20,100 nucleotides of DNA from Haplosporangium gracile. Taxonomy: Eukaryota > Mortierellomycota > Mortierellomycetes > Mortierellales > Mortierellaceae. Made by a program: the position numbers and the translations under genes. The stretch lies in contig JAAAUF010000778.1 of the NCBI GenBank assembly GCA_015499985.1, positions 1 through 20,100 of the forward strand. The letters are read 5' to 3'. The notes beneath the pieces were generated by a model. It ran no database searches. It saw only the letters and a list, made by a program, of their open reading frames with translations, and had not been told where the DNA came from. Positions 10,790-19,406 of this stretch are shown here, one piece after another (position 1 is the stretch's first letter; every line of letters begins with the position of its first letter).

Positions 10790-11094
10790 GTCCTGCATCA
10801 GGGAAGGCAATGTCGATAAAGGCCACCATTGAGTTGAACAAGTACACCATCTCGGCGAGACCCAGCTTGAGAAGGCGGACATGGCGGACGTTTCGTCCGA
10901 GGGCGAGTTTGGAGTCGGCAGATCGCAAGAGTCTTTTGTCCCTGGAGTAGTAGGTCATGTTGAGACTCCGATAAAGCGGAGGTTGCCACTGCGCTTTCAT
11001 ATGTCGACTTGTCTGCATAAGTTTGAGCGTGCAGCAAGGAAGCGAGGATGTCGACGAGGTCATGGGGGGCAAAGAAGCGTTTTGCAGCTGCCTT
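10790..11094 (-). pseudogene. F-box family relic (N-terminal part only)
   Basis: On the minus strand one frame reads AAKRFFAPHDLVDILASLL, an F-box-like start. A different frame continues LMQTSRHMKAQWQPPLYRSL and KLALGRNVRHVRLLKLGLAE, the usual follow-on in this fungal F-box/LRR family. The frame breaks near 11035-11055, and similarity fades after FIDIAFPDAG near 10800, leaving the LRR part missing. The codon where a start would be expected is AAG (11094-11092), possibly a mutated ATG. A C/A-rich leader-like stretch lies upstream of it. It abuts the 3' end of paralogue 2 in convergent orientation. Confidence 0.6.
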
Positions 11095-11390
11095 AGTGAG
11101 GAAGTGTGGGTGAATGGTTAAATGGTTGATGGATGTAGTTGTGAGAATGAATGAATGACTGAATGTAAAAGCGAATGAGAAAAAGGAGCAAGAAAAGTGA
11201 GTGAACGATCTTCTTTGTTTTTTCTGAACTTCTTATGCTTCTGTGCTCGAATTGGGCGAGATTGCGGATATTTTATACAATCCACCAAATGATTTTCGTA
11301 CTTCTGCATCCTTCTGCTTATTAGCATACAAGCCACACTCTCATCCATCGCCCACCATTTTACCCCATCTCCACCAGCACAACCCAACAC
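11095..11390. other. Spacer between F-box relic and transposon gene
   Basis: No coding region is seen. On the minus strand 11101-11160 reads as TTCATT repeats, like a fungal leader. TTTTATACA at 11271-11279 may be the TATA element of the Myb-like gene starting at 11391. The left end of the Harbinger element should lie in this stretch or just before it, but I found no terminal inverted repeat by eye. Confidence 0.4.
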
Positions 11391-12488
11391 ATGTCTTCCA
11401 TTCAACGACGCGACTTCCTTCTCATTAAGGACGGCCGCCATCCCCTAGAACTCGGCACCGCCGACGACAATAAATCCGCCGATGAGGACAACTCCACACT
11501 GGAGGATGGTGATTCCACAGACGACGAGCAATTTACGCTTCGTGCTGCCATACAGAACTCGCTGCAGGATGTTAACATTCAGCTCACATGTCTTCAGCAT
11601 GAGGGCACATGCGACTGCGCTCCAGGATCTTCGTCCGCTGCTCAAGCTCTTGCACAGACGAAGCGCGCCAAGTCTAAGGCAACAGATGAGACGGATGATA
11701 TTCTTCTAGAGGCAATAGACGGCTTTGACCCTTTGAACAAGTCCCGGAAGGAGGTCGCCGCCTGCTGGAAAAAGGTAGCAGATTCCTGTCGCACTCGAGG
11801 TTCGATTGTTTTGAAGAAGACAGAAAAGGCTACCCATTTTGACGATGCCACCGGCAAGACTGTGAGGCAGAGATGGATGCAGTTGAGGAAGGGTTTAGAT
11901 CAAGCCAAAGCAGCGAGGACCAAACGTCCTACTGGCACGGTTCAGGCTGATTTGTCGAAAAAACTGCGGACAGTGGAGGCCCTCGTGGATAGGGAGGTAG
12001 TACAGAAGACCCATACACAGCTCAAAAAGCAGGAGGAAGTAGAGAAGCCCCGTCAAAATTATATGACCGGGAGGATGATGGCAAGGCTATCAATGAGCAC
12101 AAACCGGGGTCTCCACGGCACTTCTGCCACCTCCGATGCAACGGACTCGGACATCGCATCGGATAGTGGTCAGGAACGTACGCGATCTCCAACCTCGTCG
12201 ATCCCCTTCTCCGGCCGCAACGTCAATACCCTGCTCAGTATCTCTGACTTGACCAGTACTATCCAGGAAAGGATGGCAGAGTTTGACAACACGGTCGCGG
12301 AGATGAGGGAGCAACAACGAGCAAGGCATGAGGAGTCGCAGGCGGAGCTTCGGCACATTACCAGGAGCATTGCACAATCTCTGGAGTCGGCTCGAGAGGA
12401 TCGAAAAGTCATGCAGGGCACACTTGACAGGCTGACGAATGCCCAGGAATCGATCGCCCAAGTGCTGTTGAAGATGAGCAAAAAATAA
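11391..12488 (+). CDS. Harbinger accessory protein with Myb/SANT-like domain
   Basis: An intact 365-codon frame. In PIF/Harbinger elements the Myb-like partner binds subterminal DNA and brings the transposase to the nucleus and the transposon ends. Residues 1-95 are acidic and Asp/Ser-rich. Residues about 101-172 form a trihelix/Myb-like region with the expected tryptophans (AACWKKVADSC and VRQRWMQLRKGL). Then come a basic Lys/Arg/Gln-rich stretch, a Ser/Thr-rich linker and a C-terminal helical, probably coiled-coil segment (about 285-365, FDNTVAEMREQQRARHEESQ). The AATAAA at 12484-12489 overlaps the TAA stop, so polyadenylation signal and stop share bases. Unlike its transposase partner it shows no disabling mutation. 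Function is assigned by domain plus context. The domain is assigned by pattern only. Confidence 0.72.
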   Translation: MSSIQRRDFLLIKDGRHPLELGTADDNKSADEDNSTLEDGDSTDDEQFTLRAAIQNSLQDVNIQLTCLQHEGTCDCAPGSSSAAQALAQTKRAKSKATDETDDILLEAIDGFDPLNKSRKEVAACWKKVADSCRTRGSIVLKKTEKATHFDDATGKTVRQRWMQLRKGLDQAKAARTKRPTGTVQADLSKKLRTVEALVDREVVQKTHTQLKKQEEVEKPRQNYMTGRMMARLSMSTNRGLHGTSATSDATDSDIASDSGQERTRSPTSSIPFSGRNVNTLLSISDLTSTIQERMAEFDNTVAEMREQQRARHEESQAELRHITRSIAQSLESAREDRKVMQGTLDRLTNAQESIAQVLLKMSKK

Positions 12489-12492
12489 ATAT

Positions 12493-13631
12493 TCATTCGA
12501 TGTCAACACCCAGGTTGCAAAAGTTTAGGTTGAGATATTCTTCAAGCGTTGGCGGGCGGATCAAAGGGAAATCGTCATAGTACAGCATATATTGGGAGGA
12601 AATGTTGTTAAAGCTACGTATACAGGTCCGACAGTTGACGAAAAGAACACACAAACGAAAGAAGTGTCCAGTACGACCGTCCATGATCCTCATTGCTGAC
12701 GACCATTTGCTTTGTGTAAAAAATTGTTTGGTGTATCCGACGGCCTGCTCGACGACGATGCGACCTGTTCCTATCACCTGGTTCTCGAGGACATGCCGAG
12801 CAGCCTGGCTCTGGCCTCGGCCGCAAGGCCTTGCGATGTGAATATCGCTAGCGTATGCACTATCGCCGTAAAGCTTGAGAGTATGTCCGTCCGGGTGATG
12901 TGCGTACTGAGCGAGGATGCCAGGAAGAGCAGAGTCCTGTAAAATGGCTGAGTCATTGCATGTCCCTGCAGCCGGCTTGCTGACATGGGCTATGATGCCG
13001 TCTGGCAGCATGACCAAATTGTACCGAAGATAAAGCTTTTGTCCTTCGCTGCCGAACATGCACTGCTCATGCTGTGTTGGCTTACAGATCTCGATCGATT
13101 TTCCGTCAAGGAAGCCAAAAACGTCATCTCTTGCATGAGCGCCGATCCTAACGGCTATCGCCTGCGTGAACATGGCTAGCCTCTCGGGTGTCAGTCGTTC
13201 TGGATCCCAGTCGTACAAGCGGTTCCAAGATGCATGGAACCATTCGATCATCGCCTTGAGGATCCTCGATACCGCAGCTATGTCTCGATGGAAGAACCCT
13301 ACAATATCGGTAAGTCCCTTGGGTACGCGAGTCGTCAAAGCAGCATGCAAAGCCCCTTCATGCCGGTAAACATGGCGTTATTAGTGATCCACAGCAGATC
13401 TGGGATCATCAGATGCCGTTTGAGCAGCAAAAGTTGTACTTTGTCGAACCGCATATGAGTTATACAAGCTTCGTCGGACCAGGTGTCAATGTCAAAGGTA
13501 GGCGCGTCTGAGTGGCGAGGCCGACTCCTGAGACGGTGACGTAGGAGCACGGCTGCCTCGTACTCAGCGATATCGTTGTAAATGTCTAACATCAAGCTGT
13601 GATGTTGGAGCATAAGCTTGAGGGCATCCAT
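12493..13631 (-). pseudogene. PIF/Harbinger transposase (DDE superfamily 4), one stop and one frameshift
   Basis: The 5' frame starts at 13631 (MDALKLMLQHHSLMLDIYND) and contains FTGMKGLCMLL followed by TGA, where Arg is expected. The same frame resumes RLAYP, the usual continuation in this family (LLRRLAYP). Directly after it the frame shifts, and a second frame continues TDIVGFFHRDIAAVSRIL to the stop at 12493. The shift fits loss of a single base near 13325. The catalytic core looks intact: first Asp in FLDGKSIEI (codon 13107-13105), second Asp in LYGDSAYASDI, Glu in GRIVVEQAVGYTKQFF. The enzyme would cut and paste the element with the Myb-like partner. The breaks are few, so inactivation is recent, or they are assembly errors. 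Confidence 0.85.
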
Positions 13632-14317
13632 AAGAAGGGAGATAAGAAGAAAAGGAGAGGAAGAGAACGTGCTCGCTCATGCTTATTTTACATATCATAA
13701 AAGATGTTGTTCTGAGTTTCCAATCGCATACAAGCCGCTACAAGCCTCAAGGTTGTACGATTAAAGTTATGCGACTGGAGGGACTTTTCAAAGTCTGGAC
13801 TGTCAATACGTGTCCCTTCAAACGCATACTTTACTCTAAGGGGAAGGGAAGAGAGAGAGATCAACTTATGAATAGACGGCACAGAGGCGAAACACCCTTT
13901 CTACGAAACTGCACCGCTCACTTTGCTACCTCTCACATTTTTAGACTCTTCCTATACCCATCACAACAAATATGCAAGAACGAACAATTCCTCTTCCCCA
14001 TTCAACTCTGGCAGTTCGAAGTACCGAGCGGTAGCAGACTTCATGGAGGCGGGTTGAGGAGGAAAGGAAAGAAAAAGAAAAGAAGGGAAGGTGAGCGTGG
14101 GAAAAGGTGAAGAAGGACAAAGGAAAGCATCTTTATCTATATCTTTGTCTGCTCAGTATTCTGTGCTCGTGAGTGACCACTCAAACTCGAAAAGGAAAAG
14201 TATAACTTGCTCAACGAGCAAACAAAGGCGCCCGTAGAGCGGCGATCTAGAGGGAGAAACCTGATTAAAGCCGGTGCCTGAGATTTGAAACCATCATCAC
14301 CTAAAGCATCTCAAAAT
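13632..14317. other. Non-coding stretch right of the transposon
   Basis: No gene is seen. The 143-codon plus-strand frame at 13679-14110 has an unnatural composition with a purine-rich tail (AGGAAAGAAAAAG), and I do not accept it. The first part should hold the transposase promoter and the right end of the Harbinger element. 13722-13737 and 13752-13763 form an imperfect inverted pair (AATCGCATACAAGCC with GGTTGTACGATT). 14040-14130 is strongly purine-rich. Confidence 0.4.
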
Positions 14318-14323
14318 TTTATT
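14318..14323 (-). terminator. Poly(A) signal of the F-box/LRR pseudogene
   Basis: Minus-strand AATAAA lies 77 bases after the stop codon at 14402-14400, supporting 14400 as the true 3' end of the former gene. Confidence 0.5.
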
Positions 14324-14399
14324 AAAAATTGAAAGGAGTTGTATTTTAACAGTGAACGCTACCAAGATATTGTTCTCGAAAATGTGACTAAATAATAGC

Positions 14400-16087
14400 C
14401 TAATCGTTCTCTGGATAGCCCAATGTTAATGGAATAGGGTCGTGCTTTCGTTGCTTTTCCAGCCATAGGAAGCAATCTCTCGCTTCGTTTCCTGCGTTAT
14501 GGAAGAACTCAGCGATGGTCAATTTTCGCCAATGATTGCCCATCCACACAGCCTCCTATATTTAATTGAAAAAAAAAGATAAGGACAATGGGTAGCTTAC
14601 GTCAAGTTGCCAGTGCGGAAAAAACAACAAACGTTTAAATAATAAGTATTGTAGGAAGGCGATAATACCTTGCAGTCCACTGTCTCTTTCGTAGCTTTTT
14701 TAATCCTTCCAGTAAATGAAGATAGCCTGGTCGAGCAGTGCGAGCATCGCCCAAGGAGAGTAAAGCAGGGAAGGCGTTGGTGTCGTAGGCAGAATGTTAT
14801 GAGGAAAAGCCGTCCTCGTCCAATCATTCAAGTCGAAAATTTAAACGCTCGACTTCCGTGAATATCCCGACTTGACGATAAAGCTTTTCTAGTATTGCAA
14901 ACTATTGTCCCTCATCTGGTGTAAGAACTATGGGCGGATCCCGACGGCAATATGGCTCCTGATCCTCGACAAACTTAAGTTCTGGAACACCAACAGTGAG
15001 ATCAAATCGTTTGACTCCTGTGCACGCCCATAGCTTCTCAATGCCTTCCTCCAAATGAATAAGGAGGCCACCGTGCGTATTGTAACCACGCATCTCGAAT
15101 TTTTCCAGCGCTCCACATTCCACCAGGATCGTCTGCGCGGCCTTGTTTTGAATTCCGCCACAGAACATATGAGTAAGATTCCGCAAGGTAGCCGAATGTC
15201 GCTGGGAAATGCTCCGTGCCACCGTCTCGTCCATGCGGAATGATAAACTCGGACAGAAAAGGGTTTCCACCTGCTGCTCGGATAACGCCTCCATGGCTTT
15301 GAAAGGGAGCTCATTGTCTGCACCTCCTGGAATCCGGGAGGTCATCAAAGACGAAACGCGAGGACAGAACCTGGCAATGAGATCTGCAAGGTCTGCTCCA
15401 GAATCATCCTTCGAGATTGCGGGTAGTTGGGGGGTTTCAACATTCGGACAGTGTTCCAGTCAGCGACAACTCCTTTAAAAGATCGAGGGTGGCGATCGTA
15501 TCAGTCAAGAGTCGAATGCGTCCGGGTTCTCGATCGTGATGGATTGTATCTCCAGATGCACAAGCTGTGAGCTTTGACGAATAATCCAGCATACCTGCGG
15601 AAGTGTCGCTCCTGTGCTCTTGTAGCTTGGAATGATGTAACAACAGTCTGTTGGAAATTCGATGGAGCACATGTTGAATCAACGTCGTAAGATTCTTTAG
15701 CGGTGGCAAGGCGATCAACTGGCAGGTCTGAGGATCGAGAGGAGGAAGTCAATGAGGTCGGACAAAGGGAACTACTTCGACTCGTGCGTGCGTCTCTTGA
15801 AAGTCGATCAAGCAGTTGAACAAGCGGACCGTATCCAACTTATGCACGACCAAAGACCAGACGTGTTGAACATTCTTGGCTAGGGCAAGTGTGGCGACAA
15901 TGGACTGAAAGATACCTCCGTTCACATATTCTAACGAGAGGTTCTTGAAGAGGAATGGGATGCAATGCCTGTGCATGCGCTGACTGGTGCGCAACAGTCT
16001 TGAAAGATCGTCCTTATACAAGTGCGAGGTGATCAGGCTAGCGAGCCACGGGATGTTGGATACGCCAATCGATGCTGGTTCGTCCAT
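14400..16087 (-). pseudogene. F-box/leucine-rich-repeat-like protein pseudogene
   Basis: The minus-strand gene starts at ATG 16087 (MDEPASIGVSNIPWLASLIT, an F-box-like N-terminus) and keeps protein-like sequence to a stop at 14400, but with many breaks. A TGA at 15751-15749 lies inside an otherwise continuous frame (FVRPH, stop, LPPLDPQTCQLIALPPLKNL). The frame shifts near 15445 (SLTGTL to CPNVETPQLP). A TAG at 14904-14902 is followed in frame by FAILEKLYRQVGIFTEVERL. Further shifts follow before the segments AFPALLSLGDARTARPGYLH and LEGLKKLRK. The last exon, 14555-14400 (EAVWMGNHWRKLTIAEFF), sits behind an acceptor TATAG at 14560-14556; donor GTATTA at 14668 or GTAAGC at 14600. Middle parts (RHSATLRNLTHMFCGGIQNK, AAQTILVECGALEKFEMRG) are LRR-like. 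In life such proteins are SCF substrate adaptors. Confidence 0.8.
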
Positions 16088-16360
16088 GGCTGGGTCAAAT
16101 CGAGTTTGGGGTATGTTGAGTTGAAAAAGTAATCATTGTCCTTTTTGAAGAAAAAAGAGAGAGATCAAGTCGCTTGCATGTGACATTCTTTCATCTGAAT
16201 TCTTATCAAAGTTATTCTACTGTAGCTAGCATGTTGCTCCCATTGTGGGTATTGTGGCTAGCATGTGGCTGAATATCTTAGCTGTCTATATTTACATCGA
16301 CTGAGATGGGCTGCGGTTAATTTTTTTTTGGGGGGGAGGGGGAAAGGATTGAGGTGTTAC
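16088..16360. other. Spacer with a short direct repeat and a T9/G-run tract
   Basis: No gene is seen. It contains the former promoter of the F-box/LRR pseudogene. TGTAGCTAGCATGTTGCT (16221-16238) recurs as TGTGGCTAGCATGTGGCT (16253-16270), two mismatches in 18. A run of nine T is followed by G8-A-G5 at 16321-16342. Confidence 0.5.
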
Positions 16361-16550
16361 TGGGACATTGAGGAAGTGGTGCTAATAGATTTATCATAGG
16401 GAGATATAAACTGGCTTGTGGCAGCAAAGCGTTTATAGCGACGTCGCTTTTTGATCCTTCGATGTCGGCTCTTTCTCTCCTCCTTCTGCTGAATCCGGCG
16501 GACGCGTTGTCGATGATTTGTTCCCTACCACTACCGTGGTGTAACTTTTT
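16361..16550 (+). pseudogene. Decayed 28S rRNA fragment (copy 1)
   Basis: The core 16414-16473 matches the near-universal 28S segment around the peptidyl-transferase helices (GCTTGTGGCAG ... TTTTTGATCCTTCGATGTCG) and is identical to 19407-19466. Weaker but collinear similarity continues on both sides. Upstream, GGTGCTAATAGATTTATCAT resembles GGTGCCAGAAAAGTTACCAC. Downstream, CTGAATCCGG and GCGTTG ... GATTTGTTC stand in the order expected for 28S. Flanks carry many substitutions and indels, so this is a relic and not a working gene. Faint matches may continue to about 16660. The outer limits are by-eye estimates. Confidence 0.75.
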
Positions 16551-17536
16551 AGTTTTTAAGGTGATTACAATGGTTTCATGAACGCGTTTAATCGGTACCT
16601 GAATATGGTTTGTGCTTTCGATGGGTCCTTAAGAGTTGAACAAATACAGTCACTTTTTCAAACAGTCGTGGGCCTTGCAGAAAATGTGTAGTGTTTGTAG
16701 TGGTTTGTACGGAGTTAATTAAGGGCTGTTCACTACGAAATAGTGTCGCTTCACAACATGTATATAAAGATTCGTTCTCTCGCTGTTAGCCTTCTGGTTT
16801 AGTATCATGTATATGCACCATTGTTATTGGCCCATAGTATAGAGAAGAAAAGGCTTTATGAAAATTCTTTTCTGCAAAGTGCCAAAGCATTTTAATCTAA
16901 AGTATCTGTGCTATCACTTGTTTCTCTTGGCCTTCTTGACGTAGTAGTCTTTCCGTCAGCAAAGCTTAAATGACTATGCTGACTTTCGGTAGGTCTGGCG
17001 GAACTGAATGAAAGCCGCGACATGGGCACACAAGAGCTCCCATCCTCACTCATTACGACACCAAACTGTGCTCTGGCAGAAGCGGTATTGGTCGGAGGCT
17101 TTTGTGGCGGCCGGTGCGAAGGCAGATTGTACTTCGGTGCCGCTGCGAGTTTAGGCTGGAAGAGAAATCGAACGGTGCCGCTATGTTTGCTCTAGGTAAC
17201 GCCGATGAATCGGGGGATGGATTTGTGAATTCATATTCTCTTGATCGAAAACAGATAATCTCCCTTTCTTGGAATCTAGATTTCCATCCCCTTCCTTCCC
17301 TTCATTGCTCTTAGTATCAGCGCATCACTTTCAGACAACATCTAAACCAAAAAAAAACTCCATGATCCATAGCGGATACACGTGCGCCTTTAATGATGTG
17401 ATTAAATAGGGAGATGGGGCGCGGTGTGGGACAAGCTAAGATAATAATAGCCCTGCGTTTGGAGTTACGTTGGTGGTAGAACCAAATCCAGGCGAAGCGG
17501 TCATTCTTGTCATGCTCCTCGTGCTTTAAATAACGT
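16551..17536. other. AT-rich non-coding stretch
   Basis: No convincing gene is seen. The 70-codon plus-strand frame at 17102-17314 has no recognisable feature. The last part should be the 3' UTR of the minus-strand secreted-protein gene, but no AATAAA is visible on that strand. Poly-A and poly-T runs and ATGTATAT motifs are scattered through it. Confidence 0.5.
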
Positions 17537-18175
17537 CTACTTCCATCCATACTTGGTGTATTTTTTACGGCAGTTGCCAGGATCCGTAATGGGAAGCTTG
17601 TCGCATGGCGGTTCCAATGCTTTAGAGACCGCTTCAGAACTTCCATATTTTTTATAGAGGCCATAGTAGTTAAGAGCGGCGGGGTATCCAGGAGCGGCAT
17701 TGTTGGGAGTAAATGGCTGACAATCCGTTTTGGGTAGAGGATTGTTATCACATTCAAAGAAACAATCGGCCTTGTTTCGGTAAAACCCTTCCATTCCAAC
17801 CACGGTTGAGGTCTCAGGTTTTAAGGACCCTTTCACATCAAGGATAATGTTTTTGAGAACGGTAGCGTATTCGACCATCTTGCCGCCACACAAAATCTTC
17901 TGGGTCTCCGGACTGAAAGGAATGCCGACCTGGTCAGGGGATTTCGGAGCGTTGGGGTCCAGCAGATCTCTGGTAAGGGCACTCGGGTCGTATCTTGAAT
18001 AGTAAGGTTCCATTCCTTGACAACACGAGATACAGCTGTACCACTCTGGAGGGTGCTCTGTTTCTTCACATACGATTTTGTGAATTTTAGTGACCAACTC
18101 TTGTTCGTCTAGGTCTGCCTTGACTGCAACCAAAGCTGCGGCCAGAACAAGAATCGGCGAGTAAATGAGCTTCAT
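17537..18175 (-). CDS. Small secreted cysteine-rich protein
   Basis: An intact single-exon frame of 212 codons. I do not recognise the family. It starts with a clear signal peptide, MKLIYSPILVLAAALVAVKA, with likely cleavage after Ala20, so the mature protein would be about 192 residues and exported. It has ten cysteines, including a C-x(2)-CC cluster (WYSCISCCQGMEPYYSRYDP) and the pattern DCFFEC ... DC, with two more near the C-terminus (PPC ... GNCRKKYTKYGWK). An even number suggests five disulphides. There is no catalytic motif, transmembrane segment or GPI-like tail. Size, export and cysteine count fit fungal small secreted proteins, which can be effectors, cell-wall proteins or antimicrobials. 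It lies alone between repeats and rDNA pieces, a typical place for fast-evolving secreted genes. Confidence 0.75.
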   Translation of the reverse strand: MKLIYSPILVLAAALVAVKADLDEQELVTKIHKIVCEETEHPPEWYSCISCCQGMEPYYSRYDPSALTRDLLDPNAPKSPDQVGIPFSPETQKILCGGKMVEYATVLKNIILDVKGSLKPETSTVVGMEGFYRNKADCFFECDNNPLPKTDCQPFTPNNAAPGYPAALNYYGLYKKYGSSEAVSKALEPPCDKLPITDPGNCRKKYTKYGWK

Positions 18176-18640
18176 CTATGTAAGTGATGTAGCAAAATGT
18201 CAGTAGCTTGAAAAAAAAGAAAAGCTTTCCTGTCTCTTGCAGTGGCAATAACATATGTAGAGCAGGACACTTTACTCTGTGTCTATGATGGATAAATAGG
18301 ATGGGTTTTCCTGCAAGTGTTTTTGATAGGGAGGATCAATAGCACTCGAATATAGTTCTGAAGCAGCGATTGTGCGTGCGGCTGAGGGTCTTGTGAAAGT
18401 AGTTGTGAGCGCACAGTAATGGAGCGACGTTGGGTGTGAGGAACCGTATGTTGGGTGAGAATGGTCTCTTTATATACATAAAGATCCGTGGCCACCAATA
18501 CCAAGTGCAGAACTGAGGAACACAATCAAGGAAAAGAGCAATGAGGGTCAACAAGACCTCATCAGTACCAATGGTAAGCTGAGAACATAAGAGCTAAAAA
18601 TATATATCAAGTGATGAAAAATCATGGAATGGAGTAGGCC
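18176..18640. other. Upstream region of the secreted-protein gene
   Basis: No gene is accepted here; two short minus-strand frames (18283-18525 and 18336-18554) have no domain or signal. A T/C-rich stretch lies about 20-50 bases upstream of the ATG on the minus strand. TTTATATACATAAAG (18471-18485) could serve as a TATA region, but at almost 300 bases it is far from the start. Confidence 0.4.
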
Positions 18641-18645
18641 GGGAA

Positions 18646-18708
18646 GATCAAAGGAAAAGAAATATTTCAAAAAGAAGGGGATGATCAAGGGAAAAGAGAT
18701 ATTTCAAG
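18646..18708 (+). repeat. Purine-rich direct repeat, two units
   Basis: GATCAAAGGAAAAGAAATAT (from about 18647) and GATCAAGGGAAAAGAGATAT (from about 18683) are each followed by TTCAA, about 36 bases apart. The whole stretch to 18800 is purine-rich on the plus strand. Confidence 0.75.
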
Positions 18709-18829
18709 GACCAAAGGCAGGGACACAAACAAAAATTAAGGGATGAAAAAAGGGTGAGGGAAATTGTAGGATGGGGAATGGGAAAAACAAGAAATTCAAG
18801 GCAGCAAATGATTAATTGATAACACCAAA

Positions 18830-19190
18830 GGGCACCATCAAGGGGACAACACCGATGGCTACTTTAAAGGGACCACAACAAAGGGCAACACCAAGCGACA
18901 ACATCAAGGGACAACATCAAGGCATAAAAATCAAGGGACAACATCAAGGGACAACATCAAGGGACAACATCAAAGGACAACACCAGAGTCAACATCAAGG
19001 GACATCATCAAAGCATAAAATCAAGGGTCAGCATCAAGGTAAAAAATTCAACGGACAAGAGACAACACCAAGGGACAGCGCCAAGAGACAACACTTGGAG
19101 ACAGTACCAATGGGCAACATCAAGGGATACACCAATGGGTAACATCGTCAATGGACAACATCATAAGGCAACATCAAGGGGCGTTGTCAA
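18830..19190 (+). repeat. Minisatellite with 13-bp unit GGGACAACATCAA
   Basis: Four exact units are at 18908-18920, 18935-18947, 18948-18960 and 18961-18973. Degenerate units (GGGCAACACCAA, GGACAACACCAG, GGGATACACCAA) extend on both sides, with occasional CATAAAAATCAA interruptions. The 13-bp unit is not a multiple of three, and the 108-codon frame crossing it (18816-19142) is a by-product of the repeat. GGGGAATGGGAAAAAC occurs before (18776) and after (19221) the array. Confidence 0.88.
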
Positions 19191-19406
19191 AAATAGCATC
19201 AAAGATCCACATTCGATGCATGGGGAATGGGAAAAACCAAGGGAAGAAGGTAAGACAAAAGGGTATCGAATTATCACGTGATCGTAGAGCCACTGCTTAG
19301 TTATAATAGGAAATTTTCTTTGACACGACATCTATCAACCTTCTACCAACCTTCTTCGGTCGCAGAAACACGCTAATAGGAGGATGATCTTATGAATGGA
19401 TAGCTT

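Larger units (their letters stand above)
11240..13700. mobile_element. PIF/Harbinger-type DNA transposon (ends undefined)
   Basis: Two convergent genes, a Myb/SANT-like protein and an IS5-like DDE transposase, are the standard gene pair of PIF/Harbinger elements. Their stop codons are only four bases apart. The outer limits given are approximate. Terminal inverted repeats and the expected 3-bp TWA target duplication were looked for and not found, so the element may have lost its ends. Confidence 0.75.

Noticed and set aside
12602..13458. Several plus-strand frames opposite the transposase
   Set aside because: These are shadows of the DDE transposase coding sequence.
13679..14110. 143-codon plus-strand frame
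   Set aside because: It has an unnatural composition with a purine-derived Lys/Arg/Gly tail and no domain, and overlaps the expected transposase promoter.
14557..14670. Open frame reading QGIIAFLQYLLFKRLLFF before the last exon of the F-box/LRR pseudogene
   Set aside because: It reads well and joins the last exon through a 45-base intron. But it is very hydrophobic, unlike the family, and a 113-base intron with GTATTA...TATAG explains the same stretch better.
18816..19142. 108-codon frame rich in KGQHQG
   Set aside because: It is a translation of the 13-bp minisatellite, with no start context or promoter.
18830..19190. CRISPR-like array
   Set aside because: The units are adjacent and degenerate with no unique spacers, in a eukaryotic genome.
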